A stretch of DNA of 64,000 nt from UBA946 sp031550725. GTDB taxonomy: Bacteria > Bacillota > Clostridia > Oscillospirales > Ruminococcaceae. The translations under genes were made by a program, and so were the position numbers. The stretch lies in NCBI GenBank assembly GCA_031550725.1, contig JAVBOH010000017.1:1-64000 (forward strand), read 5' to 3'. Of this stretch, positions 8,512-17,509 are shown one piece after another. Position 1 is the first letter of the stretch. The number at the start of each line of letters is the position of its first letter. Under the pieces are notes generated by a model. It searched no databases. It was not told where the DNA came from and saw only the letters and a program-made list of their open reading frames with translations.

Positions 8512-9801
8512 TTAGTAAATGTATAAGGATGAATAATTGCTGTTTTTAGATATATATTCTGAAACGGTTGATTTATCCGCTGCACTTGAATAAAACGTTG
8601 CATCAACACGGTTAAAGCCTTTTTTGCTAAGATAAAATTCAACAGTAATCCAGCCTGTTTCGTCAGTATAAACCTCATTCCATGCGTGGTAAATATCAGG
8701 TGAGGCATATCCGACAACAAGCTTTGCAGGAATACCCTCTGCTCTTGCCATAGCAGCAAAAAGTGAGGCATAATCATAGCAGATACCTGTTTTATTTTTT
8801 AAAGTAGTGTCGGGGTCAGGGGTATGTTTTGTAATCTTACCGCTTTTAACATCGGCAGCAAATTGCTTGTCATACGTGACATTGCTTGTTATATATGTGA
8901 AAATAGCAGATATTTTATCAAGGTCGGAGGTTTTACCAGCGGTTATCTCTGCAACCTTTTGCACTAAATTAGAGTTTTGATTAAAATTTACATAATTATT
9001 TGGATAAAGATATGTGTTGGTTTCATTTGCAACCTTGGCGTTGACTTCACCAGAGCAAACCTGAACATAACTGCTGCCAACCTGTTCATATAGACCGATT
9101 GTATATTTTCCGCTGCCATTATGCAAAGGAAAGTAATGCAGCTTGCCATCCGCTTCAACATCATGGTCATACTTGCTTGCACCGCTGCATTCAACACGCA
9201 GCTTGACAACAGTTGCTTTACCAGTATATTTTACGGAAAAATATCCCTTTGAGGAGTTGCTGTAATCTATAGTTCCGTTTGTGCCGGAAATAACATCTGT
9301 TGCAGGTGATGAAACTGAATATACCATTGGAATTATTATTTTTGCAGGAGGTTTCACTGTTGTTGTCTGTGCAGCAATTGTTTTAATATCGGTTGTAATT
9401 TCTATCAGTTTTGTTGTGCTCTGAACTGTTGTGGTTACATTTTCCGATGTTTCCTTTGATATAATACCTGTGTCGGAAATATCATTAACTGTTGTAGTAA
9501 TACTTTCATTTGAAGTGATTTCTGAAATTGCTGTATCAGAAAGATTGTCTGTGTCCGATACAGTTGATGTATCTGAAATATCGGAGTTTTCTGTTATTGC
9601 AACTCTATCATTTAATGATGTTTTCGTTACACTTTCTGTTTCCGATAAAAATTCACTTGTTATTTCACTGGTGATTGTTGATGTGCTTTCAAAACTGTCA
9701 TTATCGCTGCCGTTTGTGCATCCTGATAATGTAGAAAAAGCCATCAGTACTGTTGAAAAAAGAGCAGCTGATTTAATATTCAATTTTCTATAAGAACACA
9801 T
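8512..9801 (-). CDS. Transglutaminase-like lipoprotein heading the pilus operon
   Basis: The 429-residue protein has a lipobox (LSGC, Cys near residue 28), a Ser/Thr-rich linker of about 110 residues, a beta-rich middle, and a C-terminal transglutaminase-like domain. The catalytic triad is visible: Cys341 in GICYDYA, His372 in YHAWNEVY, and Asp400 in RVDATF. Members of this fold act as cysteine proteases or cross-linkers, and the substrate here is unknown. It has its own strong promoter and lies about 20 bases before pilC, so it is cotranscribed with the pilus genes. It may process or cross-link surface proteins or pilins, which is inference. Confidence 0.85.
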   Translation of the reverse strand: MCSYRKLNIKSAALFSTVLMAFSTLSGCTNGSDNDSFESTSTITSEITSEFLSETESVTKTSLNDRVAITENSDISDTSTVSDTDNLSDTAISEITSNESITTTVNDISDTGIISKETSENVTTTVQSTTKLIEITTDIKTIAAQTTTVKPPAKIIIPMVYSVSSPATDVISGTNGTIDYSNSSKGYFSVKYTGKATVVKLRVECSGASKYDHDVEADGKLHYFPLHNGSGKYTIGLYEQVGSSYVQVCSGEVNAKVANETNTYLYPNNYVNFNQNSNLVQKVAEITAGKTSDLDKISAIFTYITSNVTYDKQFAADVKSGKITKHTPDPDTTLKNKTGICYDYASLFAAMARAEGIPAKLVVGYASPDIYHAWNEVYTDETGWITVEFYLSKKGFNRVDATFYSSAADKSTVSEYISKNSNYSSLYIY

Positions 9802-9839
9802 TTACTGCCCTCCAATCAAAGAAATTTACATACATATAT

Positions 9840-9868
9840 ATTATAGTACATTACATTTAATACGTCAA
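9840..9868 (-). promoter_or_regulatory. Promoter of the pilus operon
   Basis: On the minus strand TTGACG, a 17-base spacer and TATAAT form a near-consensus housekeeping promoter about 40 bases upstream of the lipoprotein start. Confidence 0.8.
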
Positions 9869-10210
9869 TCCATTTTATACAATTTAATTTAAAATATACA
9901 TATAGTATATATAAATACAAATTATACGCCTCTAAAAAATAATTTTATTTTCTATGCAACAAAACGCTCGTTTTTTTACACTATATATATGAAACGTGTT
10001 TATCATGAGTAATGAAAAATCACATAAAACACGTAATTAAATAGTGGATATAACCGCTTGTCTTTCTAAATGTATTTGACTTGAGTGTAAAAAATGCATA
10101 AAAACGATATAAAAAAAGAGATGTTTTTGTGAGTGTATACAAAAGTGAAATATAAATGCAACAAAAAGGCGAAAAATCACCACTAATTTAATGACAGGTC
10201 TTTTAAGTTA
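9869..10210. other. AT-rich divergent intergenic region
   Basis: There is no coding frame with a ribosome site. Near 9994-10032 ACGTGTTT and AAACACGT form an inverted pair about 28 bases apart, a possible regulator site between the pilus operon and the sigma factor gene. Nothing else stands out. Confidence 0.4.
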
Positions 10211-10220
10211 GGCGAAAATG

Positions 10221-10229
10221 TGGTATAAT
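10221..10229 (+). promoter_or_regulatory. Extended -10 promoter of the ECF sigma operon
   Basis: TGGTATAAT gives an extended -10. The -35 position 17 bases upstream is poor (TTTTAA at 10201-10206). It lies about 50 bases before the start codon. Confidence 0.55.
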
Positions 10230-10279
10230 GTCATTATCAATCTGTTACTTTTAAGACAGAACGAGGTGATATTGAAAGA

Positions 10280-10810
10280 ATGAATACTGAATTCTCACGC
10301 TTGGTACAAAAAGCAAGGGAAGGAGATGCAGATGCATTCGCAGAGCTGTACTCCTTAGTATATAAAGATTTATACCGCATTGCAATAGCGAACTTAAAAA
10401 ATCAGCATGATGCTTCCGATGTGGTTAGTGACACCGTTTTAGAGGCCTATACTTCCATAAAAAAATTGCGAGATGAAAAGGCATTCAAAGCATGGATAGT
10501 TAAAATCCTTACTGTAAAGATAAAAAACAAACAGAAGGAATATATACAGAGTAATAACTACCGTGATGACCTTGATGTACTCGATAGTGTAGAACAAGAG
10601 AAATCCGCAGAGATAAATTACAACGGATTAGAGCTTATGGAAGAATTCAGCCGATTAAACGAGGAAGAAAGACTTGTTTTATCGTTAAGCATTGTTTCAG
10701 GTTATAAGAGCGAGGAGATCGCCAAGATCACAGGTATATCTGCAAATACCGTGAGGTCAAAGGTGGCAAGAGCGAAGATAAAGCTAAAACAAATGCTTAT
10801 GGAACGCTAG
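10280..10810 (+). CDS. ECF-type RNA polymerase sigma factor
   Basis: The 176-residue protein has a sigma-70 region 2 (about 15-80, DAFAELYSLVYKDLYRIA and a DVVSDTVLEAY helix) and region 4 (about 118-170, EEERLVLSLSIVSGYKSEEIAKITG with NTVRSKVARAKIKLK). There is no region 1 or 3, so it is an ECF factor. GAGGTGAT precedes the ATG. The next gene, 19 bases downstream, has the layout of its membrane anti-sigma partner. The two probably form a signal-responsive switch. The signal and target promoters are unknown. Confidence 0.92.
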   Translation: MNTEFSRLVQKAREGDADAFAELYSLVYKDLYRIAIANLKNQHDASDVVSDTVLEAYTSIKKLRDEKAFKAWIVKILTVKIKNKQKEYIQSNNYRDDLDVLDSVEQEKSAEINYNGLELMEEFSRLNEEERLVLSLSIVSGYKSEEIAKITGISANTVRSKVARAKIKLKQMLMER

Positions 10811-10829
10811 ATGAAAGGAGGCTTGGATT

Positions 10830-13043
10830 ATGAAATTTGAAGACAGATTAAATGATATGTTTGATGAGATTGAAGTTCCCGATGAACTTTCACCTCAGAA
10901 CATCGCTTTAATGCTCAAGGCAAAAACAGAACAGTCCAAAATGGTATCTGAACATAAAATAATAAAATCAGTACCGTCAATCACTGTACAACGTCGTAAT
11001 ATTATAACAAGGACTGTTGCATGTTCCGCTGCATGTGCGGTATTCGCAGTTGGAATGCTTGCTTATAACAAAACAAACCCAGGATATCAGGATTTACCGG
11101 ACAGAACCGATTATTTGGATATTACTCCTACAAACCCTGACAATTATGGTACTATCTTCGACATTTACACAGGTATTTTACTTGATGAAGGCACACAGAC
11201 TTCTGATATAAATAAAGAAACAGAAACTGGTACTACAATCGGTACAGATACTTCAAAGGCTACTGATGCTACTAAACCAAGTGAGTCTGCAATCACTGAC
11301 AATAGTACATCAATAACTTATGCATATGATTTGGAAGAAGATGATTTGCTGCTTGAAGATGAGAGAGTTTCTAGCGCTGATATAGTAAAAACTGACGGCG
11401 TTAACCTTTACTGCATTTCTGACGGCGTGCTTAATGTTATTGACATCGCTAGTATGGAAGTAATAACTTCTATTGAATTAGATGTCGCACCGCCTGTTGA
11501 GCTTTATATTGAAGGCGATACACTCATGATTATTTCAACTCAGACTGATGAAGTTCAGCTTTTTGATACCTTTGAATTCACCAGTCATGCCAATTCTACT
11601 ATAACTGATGATTCTGTTCCAGCAGATTTTTCAGACACCTACTCAAATGGCAATGAAAATGATTTTAATTCTTCAGATAATTCAAGCAATTCTGATAACG
11701 AAACAGACAATAACGGCGGCACCTCGGTTTTTAAGTCAGGGGCTGCATACCCCGGAACAACTGCACAGACAGCAAATTCAAAGTTCCTAGCAAACGTTGT
11801 TGTTGACATCTACGACATTAGCGATAAAGCTTTCCCGTCACATACCCATTCATATAAACAAAGCGGCAGCTATATTTCCACAGCTGTCGTTGATGGTACT
11901 CTTTACACGGTTACCTCCTACTCGGATTATCGTGTAAAGCCGCTTGACAGTCAAGCGGAGCTTGATACCTTTGTACCGTCATACTATATCAATGGCGAGA
12001 AAAATTATGTTGCTGCCAGTGACATAATTATACCTGCGGGTGCAAACAGTACAGACTATACTGTTGTATCTGCGATTAACTTAAGCGGCAGCATTAATCT
12101 TTACGATGATTCCTTGTCCGTTAAGGCTGTGCTTGGCTCAAGTAAAAATGTATGCTGTTCAGCTGATTCAATTTATATTGCAGGAACAGCAAAAAATGAT
12201 ACCAACTATACTATTATCACCCGATTTGCATTGAATAAATCAGGTGGTGCGCTTACTTATGCTGCATCTGCTTCTGTTGACGGCACTTTATTAGGTCGCT
12301 TTGGCATGAGCGCTGACGGAGATTATTTCCGTATTGCAGCAAAGACAACTGACGAAAATGGTATGACGTCTACATCGCTGTATATTCTTGACAAGACACT
12401 CACTGTAACAAAGAGTGCTGGAGGACTTTTACCTGAATGCAACATTACAAAGGTTCGTTTTCAAGGAAATTATGCCTCATTATATCTGACAGATAAGCAT
12501 GAACCTGAAATGGTTATTGATTTATCCTGCACACCTCCGCTGCAAGTTCATTCACTCGACCCTAATTCTGCTTATATCATGGGATATTCTGGTGGTAAAT
12601 CTGCCGTTAATGAACTGATTGGAATTGGTGCTGTTTATGACGAAACAGGTAAAGAGTGCGGACTTAAGCTGAGTATGTATTCAGCTGAAAATTGCCTGTT
12701 GAAAAATAGTGTAACTTTCGCTGAGGACTTAAAGGATATCAATTCAAAGGCACTTGCTTCAAGACGTGCATTGCTGATTGACTATGAAAATTCATTGATT
12801 GGCGTACCAGTTTATGGTCATCATGACTTTGGTACGGTTAATCGTTACTATCTTTTCACTTATGATGAAACAACAGGATTTATTCCAAAGGGTGTTGGCT
12901 ACATCGAATACAATGACATTGATGACAGTATGATTTTTGAACGTGCTGTGATTAATGGAGATGTTCTGTATGTTATTAGCAGCAGACGCATTGTATCTGC
13001 ACAGCTTAGTGATATGAAAGTTATAGACTCGGTTACTTATTAA
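10830..13043 (+). CDS. Membrane anti-sigma-like protein with extracellular beta-propeller domain
   Basis: The 737-residue protein has a cytoplasmic amino terminus (1-56), one transmembrane helix (about 57-79), a Thr/Ser/Asp-rich linker, and a large exported part resembling the secreted beta-propeller family (PF09826). Recognisable pieces are DLLLEDERVSSADIVKTDGVNLYCISDGVLNVID and later VDIYDISDKAFPSHTHSYKQSGSYISTAVVDGTLY. AAAGGAGG lies 10 bases before ATG. Directly following an ECF sigma gene, it is likely to hold the sigma factor through its short cytoplasmic tail while sensing outside. An Asn/Ser/Asp-rich insert near residues 255-300 is probably a disordered loop. The anti-sigma role is inference. 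Confidence 0.8.
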   Translation: MKFEDRLNDMFDEIEVPDELSPQNIALMLKAKTEQSKMVSEHKIIKSVPSITVQRRNIITRTVACSAACAVFAVGMLAYNKTNPGYQDLPDRTDYLDITPTNPDNYGTIFDIYTGILLDEGTQTSDINKETETGTTIGTDTSKATDATKPSESAITDNSTSITYAYDLEEDDLLLEDERVSSADIVKTDGVNLYCISDGVLNVIDIASMEVITSIELDVAPPVELYIEGDTLMIISTQTDEVQLFDTFEFTSHANSTITDDSVPADFSDTYSNGNENDFNSSDNSSNSDNETDNNGGTSVFKSGAAYPGTTAQTANSKFLANVVVDIYDISDKAFPSHTHSYKQSGSYISTAVVDGTLYTVTSYSDYRVKPLDSQAELDTFVPSYYINGEKNYVAASDIIIPAGANSTDYTVVSAINLSGSINLYDDSLSVKAVLGSSKNVCCSADSIYIAGTAKNDTNYTIITRFALNKSGGALTYAASASVDGTLLGRFGMSADGDYFRIAAKTTDENGMTSTSLYILDKTLTVTKSAGGLLPECNITKVRFQGNYASLYLTDKHEPEMVIDLSCTPPLQVHSLDPNSAYIMGYSGGKSAVNELIGIGAVYDETGKECGLKLSMYSAENCLLKNSVTFAEDLKDINSKALASRRALLIDYENSLIGVPVYGHHDFGTVNRYYLFTYDETTGFIPKGVGYIEYNDIDDSMIFERAVINGDVLYVISSRRIVSAQLSDMKVIDSVTY

Positions 13044-13074
13044 GTATACCATTAAGAAAATATGTGAAGAACAA

Positions 13075-13107
13075 ATCCGCTGTCATTTTGGCAGCGGATA
13101 ATTTTTA
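13075..13107 (+). terminator. Terminator of the sigma/propeller operon
   Basis: ATCCGCTG and CAGCGGAT form a perfect 8-bp GC-rich stem with a 9-base loop, followed by ATTTTTATT. It lies 31 bases after the stop. Confidence 0.85.
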
Positions 13108-13181
13108 TTGAATTTTTACACCATGTAATTAATGTGAAATTTATAAATAAGACTTGTATTAAACAGAAAAAAATGTTAAAA

Positions 13182-13187
13182 TATAAT
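13182..13187 (+). promoter_or_regulatory. cdaA: Possible -10 element upstream of cdaA
   Basis: TATAAT occurs with only a weak TTAAAC 17 bases upstream. It would give a 5' leader of about 195 bases that contains the two tight hairpins at 13247-13304. Confidence 0.35.
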
Positions 13188-13246
13188 GTAATGCAAAATT
13201 TCTGTTTATAGTACGTTAAGTTAAAAAAACTTTAGGGTTTTTAACG

Positions 13247-13304
13247 GGAGTAATGCATATATGGTGCATTACTCCTTAGTTCGCACCTATGCAGTGCGAA
13301 CTAA
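13247..13304. repeat. Twin 11-bp hairpins in the cdaA leader
   Basis: GGAGTAATGCA/TGCATTACTCC (loop 7) is followed directly by TTAGTTCGCAC/GTGCGAACTAA (loop 7). Both stems are perfect and 11 bp long, and neither is followed by a T-run. They could be an intergenic palindromic element or RNA structure in the leader of the cyclic-di-AMP synthase gene. Confidence 0.8.
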
Positions 13305-13390
13305 CTACCTAAATAATTGTGTAACGACTATATCGTAATGCACTCCGTGCTAATTTAACCAACTATATGACTGGAGGATATTAATTCAAT

Positions 13391-14335
13391 ATGGAATTTT
13401 TTTATACATTGCCCTCGCTTTTTAAAAGTATACTGCCAATTGGATTTTGGGATATACTTGATATTGCAGTGCTTGCATGGCTTGTGCATAAATCAATTAC
13501 GCTAGTTAAAGAAACTCGTGCAGGCGGACTTATCAAGGGTATAATTTTTCTTGCAATCGCTTATGCTGTGATGAGCTTTGTTGAAATGAAAGCCATGACT
13601 TTCCTGCTGAAAAATCTGTTTAGCATAGGATTGCTTGCGTTAATTGTATTATTCCAGCCTGAATTAAGGCGTTCGCTTGAAAAAATCGGACATTCAAAGG
13701 TATCAAAATTTGCTGTGTTTTCATCACTTTCATCCGAATCTTCTGATACAATAGCACAAAAATGGGCTGTTGCTATTGAGGCTATATGCGATGCCTGTGA
13801 GGATTTAGCATCCACAACAACTGGCGCATTGATTGTTATTGAACAAGAATCAAAGCTTGGCGAGCAGATTGATACAGGTACAATTCTTGATGCAGTTCCT
13901 ACAAAGGAGTTGTTTGGCAATATATTTTATCCCAAAACACCTCTCCATGACGGTGCTGTTATCATGCGTGACGGTATTATTCATGCTGCTGCTTGTTTTC
14001 TGCCAAAACCACAGAAAGAAGAAACTATCAACAAAGCACTTGGTTCAAGACACCGTGCCGCTATTGGTATGAGTGAAAACTCTGATGCTGTTATAATAGT
14101 TGTTTCCGAAGAAACAGGAACTATATCAGTTGCCGAAAATGGCGTTTTGTCACGAAGCTTTTCCCGTGACAGCTTAAAAAAGCTTTTACGTGCAAGACTT
14201 CTTCCAGAAAAACCTGCAAAAGCAACAAAACCGCCAAAAGCTCCAAAACAAACTAAAATTCATCACCAATCGGATGATAAATCCACTAATGGTAATTTCC
14301 ATATTTTTGGTGGAAGAAAGAAGTCCGACAAGTAA
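13391..14335 (+). CDS. cdaA: Diadenylate cyclase CdaA
   Basis: The 314-residue membrane enzyme makes cyclic di-AMP from two ATP. Three hydrophobic helices lie at about 20-40, 47-65 and 70-88. The DAC catalytic domain follows, with DGA at 187-189 and RHR at 220-222, both intact. The C-terminal 40 residues form a Lys/Pro-rich tail. The ribosome site GGAGG lies rather far (about 13 bases) from the ATG. The cdaR gene follows 33 bases later, the usual pairing. glmM, often third in this operon, is not present here. The product controls turgor, potassium and cell wall homeostasis. Confidence 0.95.
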   Translation: MEFFYTLPSLFKSILPIGFWDILDIAVLAWLVHKSITLVKETRAGGLIKGIIFLAIAYAVMSFVEMKAMTFLLKNLFSIGLLALIVLFQPELRRSLEKIGHSKVSKFAVFSSLSSESSDTIAQKWAVAIEAICDACEDLASTTTGALIVIEQESKLGEQIDTGTILDAVPTKELFGNIFYPKTPLHDGAVIMRDGIIHAAACFLPKPQKEETINKALGSRHRAAIGMSENSDAVIIVVSEETGTISVAENGVLSRSFSRDSLKKLLRARLLPEKPAKATKPPKAPKQTKIHHQSDDKSTNGNFHIFGGRKKSDK

Positions 14336-14368
14336 TCGCAATAGTCCAAAAGAAAGTGGAGTATATAA

Positions 14369-15700
14369 ATGAATTCTATTATTTCTAAAATAACCGATTT
14401 CTTTTCCCGTATGTTTGAAAAAAATATTTTTAATACAATTTTATCAATTTTAGCGGCAATAGTAATTTGGTTTATTGTATCGGTAAGCGTTTATCCGACA
14501 ATACCACGTATAATTTATAATGTTCCAATTATAGTCGATATGACGGGAACTTATGCAGAACAGAATAATTATCAGGTTGTTAACCAAACTGTTGAAACAG
14601 TCACTGTTTATATCGAGGGTGAGCGTAAGGAAGTCAGTAATCTTACAGCCGAGGATATTGCTGCTGTTATATATCCTGAAAATGTTTTTAAGGCATCAAC
14701 ATATAATCTGCCGATAAATATTGTATGCTCATCAGGTAAACAATTTGAAGTTACAAAAATTGTTGTGAACGGTAAAACTACTGATAATATCAGCCTTGAG
14801 TTTGATGAGATTATTACAAAGGAAATTGCTATAAAGCCAATTTTACGCACCTCCGATGTTACAGTTGCTCAAGGTTTTATTCTGGATGATGTCGTTATCC
14901 AGCCTGAAACTGTCGCTGTTACTGGTCCAAAGGAAAAGGTTGAAAAAATTTCAGGTGCTTATATAAGAGTTCATTCTGAAAATGAACTATCAAGTACCTT
15001 TGATTTCGTTGCAAATGAGGTAAGCCTTTATAATGGCTCTGCTGAGGTAATTGAAGATATATCAGATTTGACTTTTAATAAATCGACATTCAATGTTCAT
15101 GTACCGATTTTGCAAAAGCAAACTGTATCACTTGGTGTCAGAATTACAAATGCTCCCGAAAAGTTTAATACGGAAAGCTTTACCGAACAGCTTGCATTTT
15201 CAGCATATGAGCTTAGCATTGCTGCTCCAAGCGAGCTGATTAAGGATATTGACCATATTGATATTGGTACAATTGATATGCGAGAGGTTGATATTGGCTC
15301 TGTATTTACTTTCAATACCACTGATTTCCTGCCTGACGGTTATCAGAATTTAAGTGGTATGAATACTATTACAGTGACTTGTCCGAGTGCAGGACTTGCA
15401 AAAACTTCACTATATATCAGGCAGGAGGACTTCCATATTATTAACGCTCCTGCGCAGTTTAATTTTGATATTGAGATTATTTCATCTGGTATTACTCCTT
15501 ATTTTATAGGTCCATCCGAAATAATTGAACAGCTGACATATATTGATATAACTGCAAACATTGACCTTAGTAACTATGTTGATATGACTATTGGCGATTA
15601 TAAATGCCCGATTATATTCAGTATTCCCGAGTATGACAGCGTATGGTGTATCGGCACAGAAGGCTCGCTGTCGCCAAAGGTTACTATAACAGTAAAATAA
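14369..15700 (+). CDS. cdaR: YbbR-domain protein CdaR, regulator of CdaA
   Basis: The 443-residue protein has one amino-terminal transmembrane helix (about 22-42) and an extracytoplasmic part built from consecutive YbbR-like beta domains (around 50-150, 150-240, 240-335 and 340-443). Recurrent VxITGPKEKVEKI-like and TxxxxDLS-like segments are visible. It binds CdaA through the membrane region and modulates cyclic di-AMP synthesis. The tandem position directly after cdaA supports this. GTGGAG lies before the ATG. The stop codon is embedded in a TAATGCGTACTGA element that recurs after other genes. Confidence 0.92.
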   Translation: MNSIISKITDFFSRMFEKNIFNTILSILAAIVIWFIVSVSVYPTIPRIIYNVPIIVDMTGTYAEQNNYQVVNQTVETVTVYIEGERKEVSNLTAEDIAAVIYPENVFKASTYNLPINIVCSSGKQFEVTKIVVNGKTTDNISLEFDEIITKEIAIKPILRTSDVTVAQGFILDDVVIQPETVAVTGPKEKVEKISGAYIRVHSENELSSTFDFVANEVSLYNGSAEVIEDISDLTFNKSTFNVHVPILQKQTVSLGVRITNAPEKFNTESFTEQLAFSAYELSIAAPSELIKDIDHIDIGTIDMREVDIGSVFTFNTTDFLPDGYQNLSGMNTITVTCPSAGLAKTSLYIRQEDFHIINAPAQFNFDIEIISSGITPYFIGPSEIIEQLTYIDITANIDLSNYVDMTIGDYKCPIIFSIPEYDSVWCIGTEGSLSPKVTITVK

Positions 15701-15710
15701 TGCGTACTGA
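15698..15710 (+). repeat. TAATGCGTACTGA intergenic element, copy 1
   Basis: The word starts at the cdaR stop codon. It recurs at 21070, 34948 (reverse) and 58744. Confidence 0.75.
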
Positions 15711-15754
15711 AAAACGATGTTGTTTGTGTTACTTCTTGATTGACGCTTGCTATT

Positions 15755-15810
15755 TGAACAATTCAAAAACGGTGTAAAAGCGAAGCTCAAAGCCATTTTT
15801 GAATTGTTCA
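15755..15810. repeat. Long hairpin with 15-bp perfect arms
   Basis: TGAACAATTCAAAAA and TTTTTGAATTGTTCA are perfect arms around a 26-base loop. The arms can be extended inward by GG/CC after one mismatch. It lies between cdaR and its terminator-like hairpin. Confidence 0.85.
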
Positions 15811-15833
15811 GCAGACATTAAAATAGCTAATTG

Positions 15834-15880
15834 CTCCGCTAAGGTTGAATTAACATAAATCTTAGCGGAGTGTTTTTATT
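15834..15880 (+). terminator. Terminator-like hairpin before the FAD oxidoreductase gene
   Basis: CTCCGCTAAG and CTTAGCGGAG form a perfect 10-bp stem with a 17-base loop and a TGTTTTTATT tail. It lies only 15 bases before the next start codon, so it ends cdaA-cdaR transcription or attenuates the next gene. Confidence 0.8.
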
Positions 15881-15894
15881 GAAAGGAATTTAAT

Positions 15895-17487
15895 ATGCCT
15901 ATTATAATATCACAGATTGTCACAGCATATAATGTGTCAGAAAGTCAGATTATCCTGCTTGCAGTAAAAAAAATTCATATAAATCTAAATGATACCTGTG
16001 TTGCGGGAATTCATAAATCCTCGCTTGATGCAAGAAAAAATACTGATATAAAGCTTGTGTCATCAGTATGGATTGAGCTTGCTGATGAAAGCCGTGAAAA
16101 GCTTATCGCTGATAAATATTCATTCTGCAAATATATTGAAAACATGAAGTTTAAGCCAACAGCTTTCGGAAGTGTCATTCCAGACGGACGTATTGTCATA
16201 GCAGGATTTGGGCCTGCAGGAATGTTTGCTGCTTTAACTCTTACTGAATATGGCTACAAACCACTTGTCTTGGAACGTGGAAACAGTGTTGATGAACGAG
16301 TTAATTCTGTAAATGATTTTTGGCAGAATGCAAAGCTAGATACTTCTACGAACGTGCAGTTTGGTGAGGGTGGTGCTGGAACATTTTCCGATGGCAAGCT
16401 GACCACTCGAATTAACAGTCCGCTTTGCAGGCATATACTTGAAAAGCTGACAGAGCTTGGCGCACCAAAGGAGATTTTGTCAAGAGCAAAACCTCATGTC
16501 GGCACGGACAAGCTTAGAGAAGTTGTAAAAAATCTCCGTGAAAGAGTTATTTCGCTTGGTGGTGAGGTTAGATTTCTTTCGCAGATAACAGATATCGATA
16601 TATCAAGTGGCAAGGTTACAGCCATTACAGTTAATGGCAACGAGCAAATAAAAACACAAGCCTTGATTTTAGCAATTGGCCACAGCGCAAGAGATACCTT
16701 TGAAATGCTTTTGGATAAGGGTATATTTATTGAGCCAAAGCCTTTTTCTGTTGGTGCAAGAATTGAGCATACAAGAGAGGCTGTTAACCAGTCTTTGTAT
16801 GGTAATCTTTATAAGGATACATCGTTGCCTGTGGGTGAATATCAGCTTTCATACCGTTTAGGTGATAGGGCTGCTTATACATTCTGTATGTGCCCTGGCG
16901 GATATGTTGTTCCATCTCAAAGTGAAAATGATACTATTGTTGTTAATGGCATGAGTGAATTTTCCCGTGATGCGATAAATTCAAACTCGGCTATTGCTGT
17001 ATCGGTATCACCTGATGATTTTGGCAAAGACCCTCTTGCAGGTGTGAAGTTTGCACAGGATATTGAACGCAAGGCTTTTAACTTGGCAGGTAAAAATTAT
17101 ACTGCTCCTGCCTGCACAGTAGGGCAGCTTCTTGACGGCAACGGCTCTTTAAGCAAAGCTACGATAACACCGTCATATAATATCGGTGTGACTGAATGCG
17201 ACTTTAACGAGCTTTTCCCTGACTATGTAACTGATATGATGAGAAAGGGTATACGCAGCTTTGCAGGTAAAATGCATTGCTTTGGTGATAGAAATGCAGT
17301 CTTGACTGCACCTGAAACAAGGACATCTTCACCTGTAAAAATCACCCGTAATGATGATATGCAGTCGCTTTCAATTGCCTCGTTGTATCCATGCGGTGAG
17401 GGTGCAGGTTATGCGGGCGGTATTGTTTCAGCCGCAGTTGATGGCGTTAATGCCGCATTAAAGATAATAGAAATATACAAATCGTAA
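15895..17487 (+). CDS. NAD(P)/FAD-dependent oxidoreductase (COG2509-like)
   Basis: The 530-residue protein has a short amino-terminal domain (1-95) and a Rossmann FAD-binding core starting with IAGFGPAGMFAAL near residue 102. It continues with FGEGGAGTFSDGKLTT near 155 and a C-terminal YPCGEGAGYAGGIVSAAVDG segment that closes the FAD site. This is the arrangement of the uncharacterised FAD-dependent dehydrogenases of COG2509 found widely in Firmicutes. The substrate is unknown. GAAAGGA lies before the ATG. It appears monocistronic, with a terminator-like hairpin upstream and an interrupted lipoprotein gene downstream. Confidence 0.85.
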   Translation: MPIIISQIVTAYNVSESQIILLAVKKIHINLNDTCVAGIHKSSLDARKNTDIKLVSSVWIELADESREKLIADKYSFCKYIENMKFKPTAFGSVIPDGRIVIAGFGPAGMFAALTLTEYGYKPLVLERGNSVDERVNSVNDFWQNAKLDTSTNVQFGEGGAGTFSDGKLTTRINSPLCRHILEKLTELGAPKEILSRAKPHVGTDKLREVVKNLRERVISLGGEVRFLSQITDIDISSGKVTAITVNGNEQIKTQALILAIGHSARDTFEMLLDKGIFIEPKPFSVGARIEHTREAVNQSLYGNLYKDTSLPVGEYQLSYRLGDRAAYTFCMCPGGYVVPSQSENDTIVVNGMSEFSRDAINSNSAIAVSVSPDDFGKDPLAGVKFAQDIERKAFNLAGKNYTAPACTVGQLLDGNGSLSKATITPSYNIGVTECDFNELFPDYVTDMMRKGIRSFAGKMHCFGDRNAVLTAPETRTSSPVKITRNDDMQSLSIASLYPCGEGAGYAGGIVSAAVDGVNAALKIIEIYKS

Positions 17488-17509
17488 TATAACACAGGAA
17501 ATATATATT

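Noticed and set aside
13391..13393. Alternative downstream start for CdaA because the ribosome site is far
   Set aside because: The first helix of the conserved membrane domain begins directly after this ATG, and no later start keeps it.
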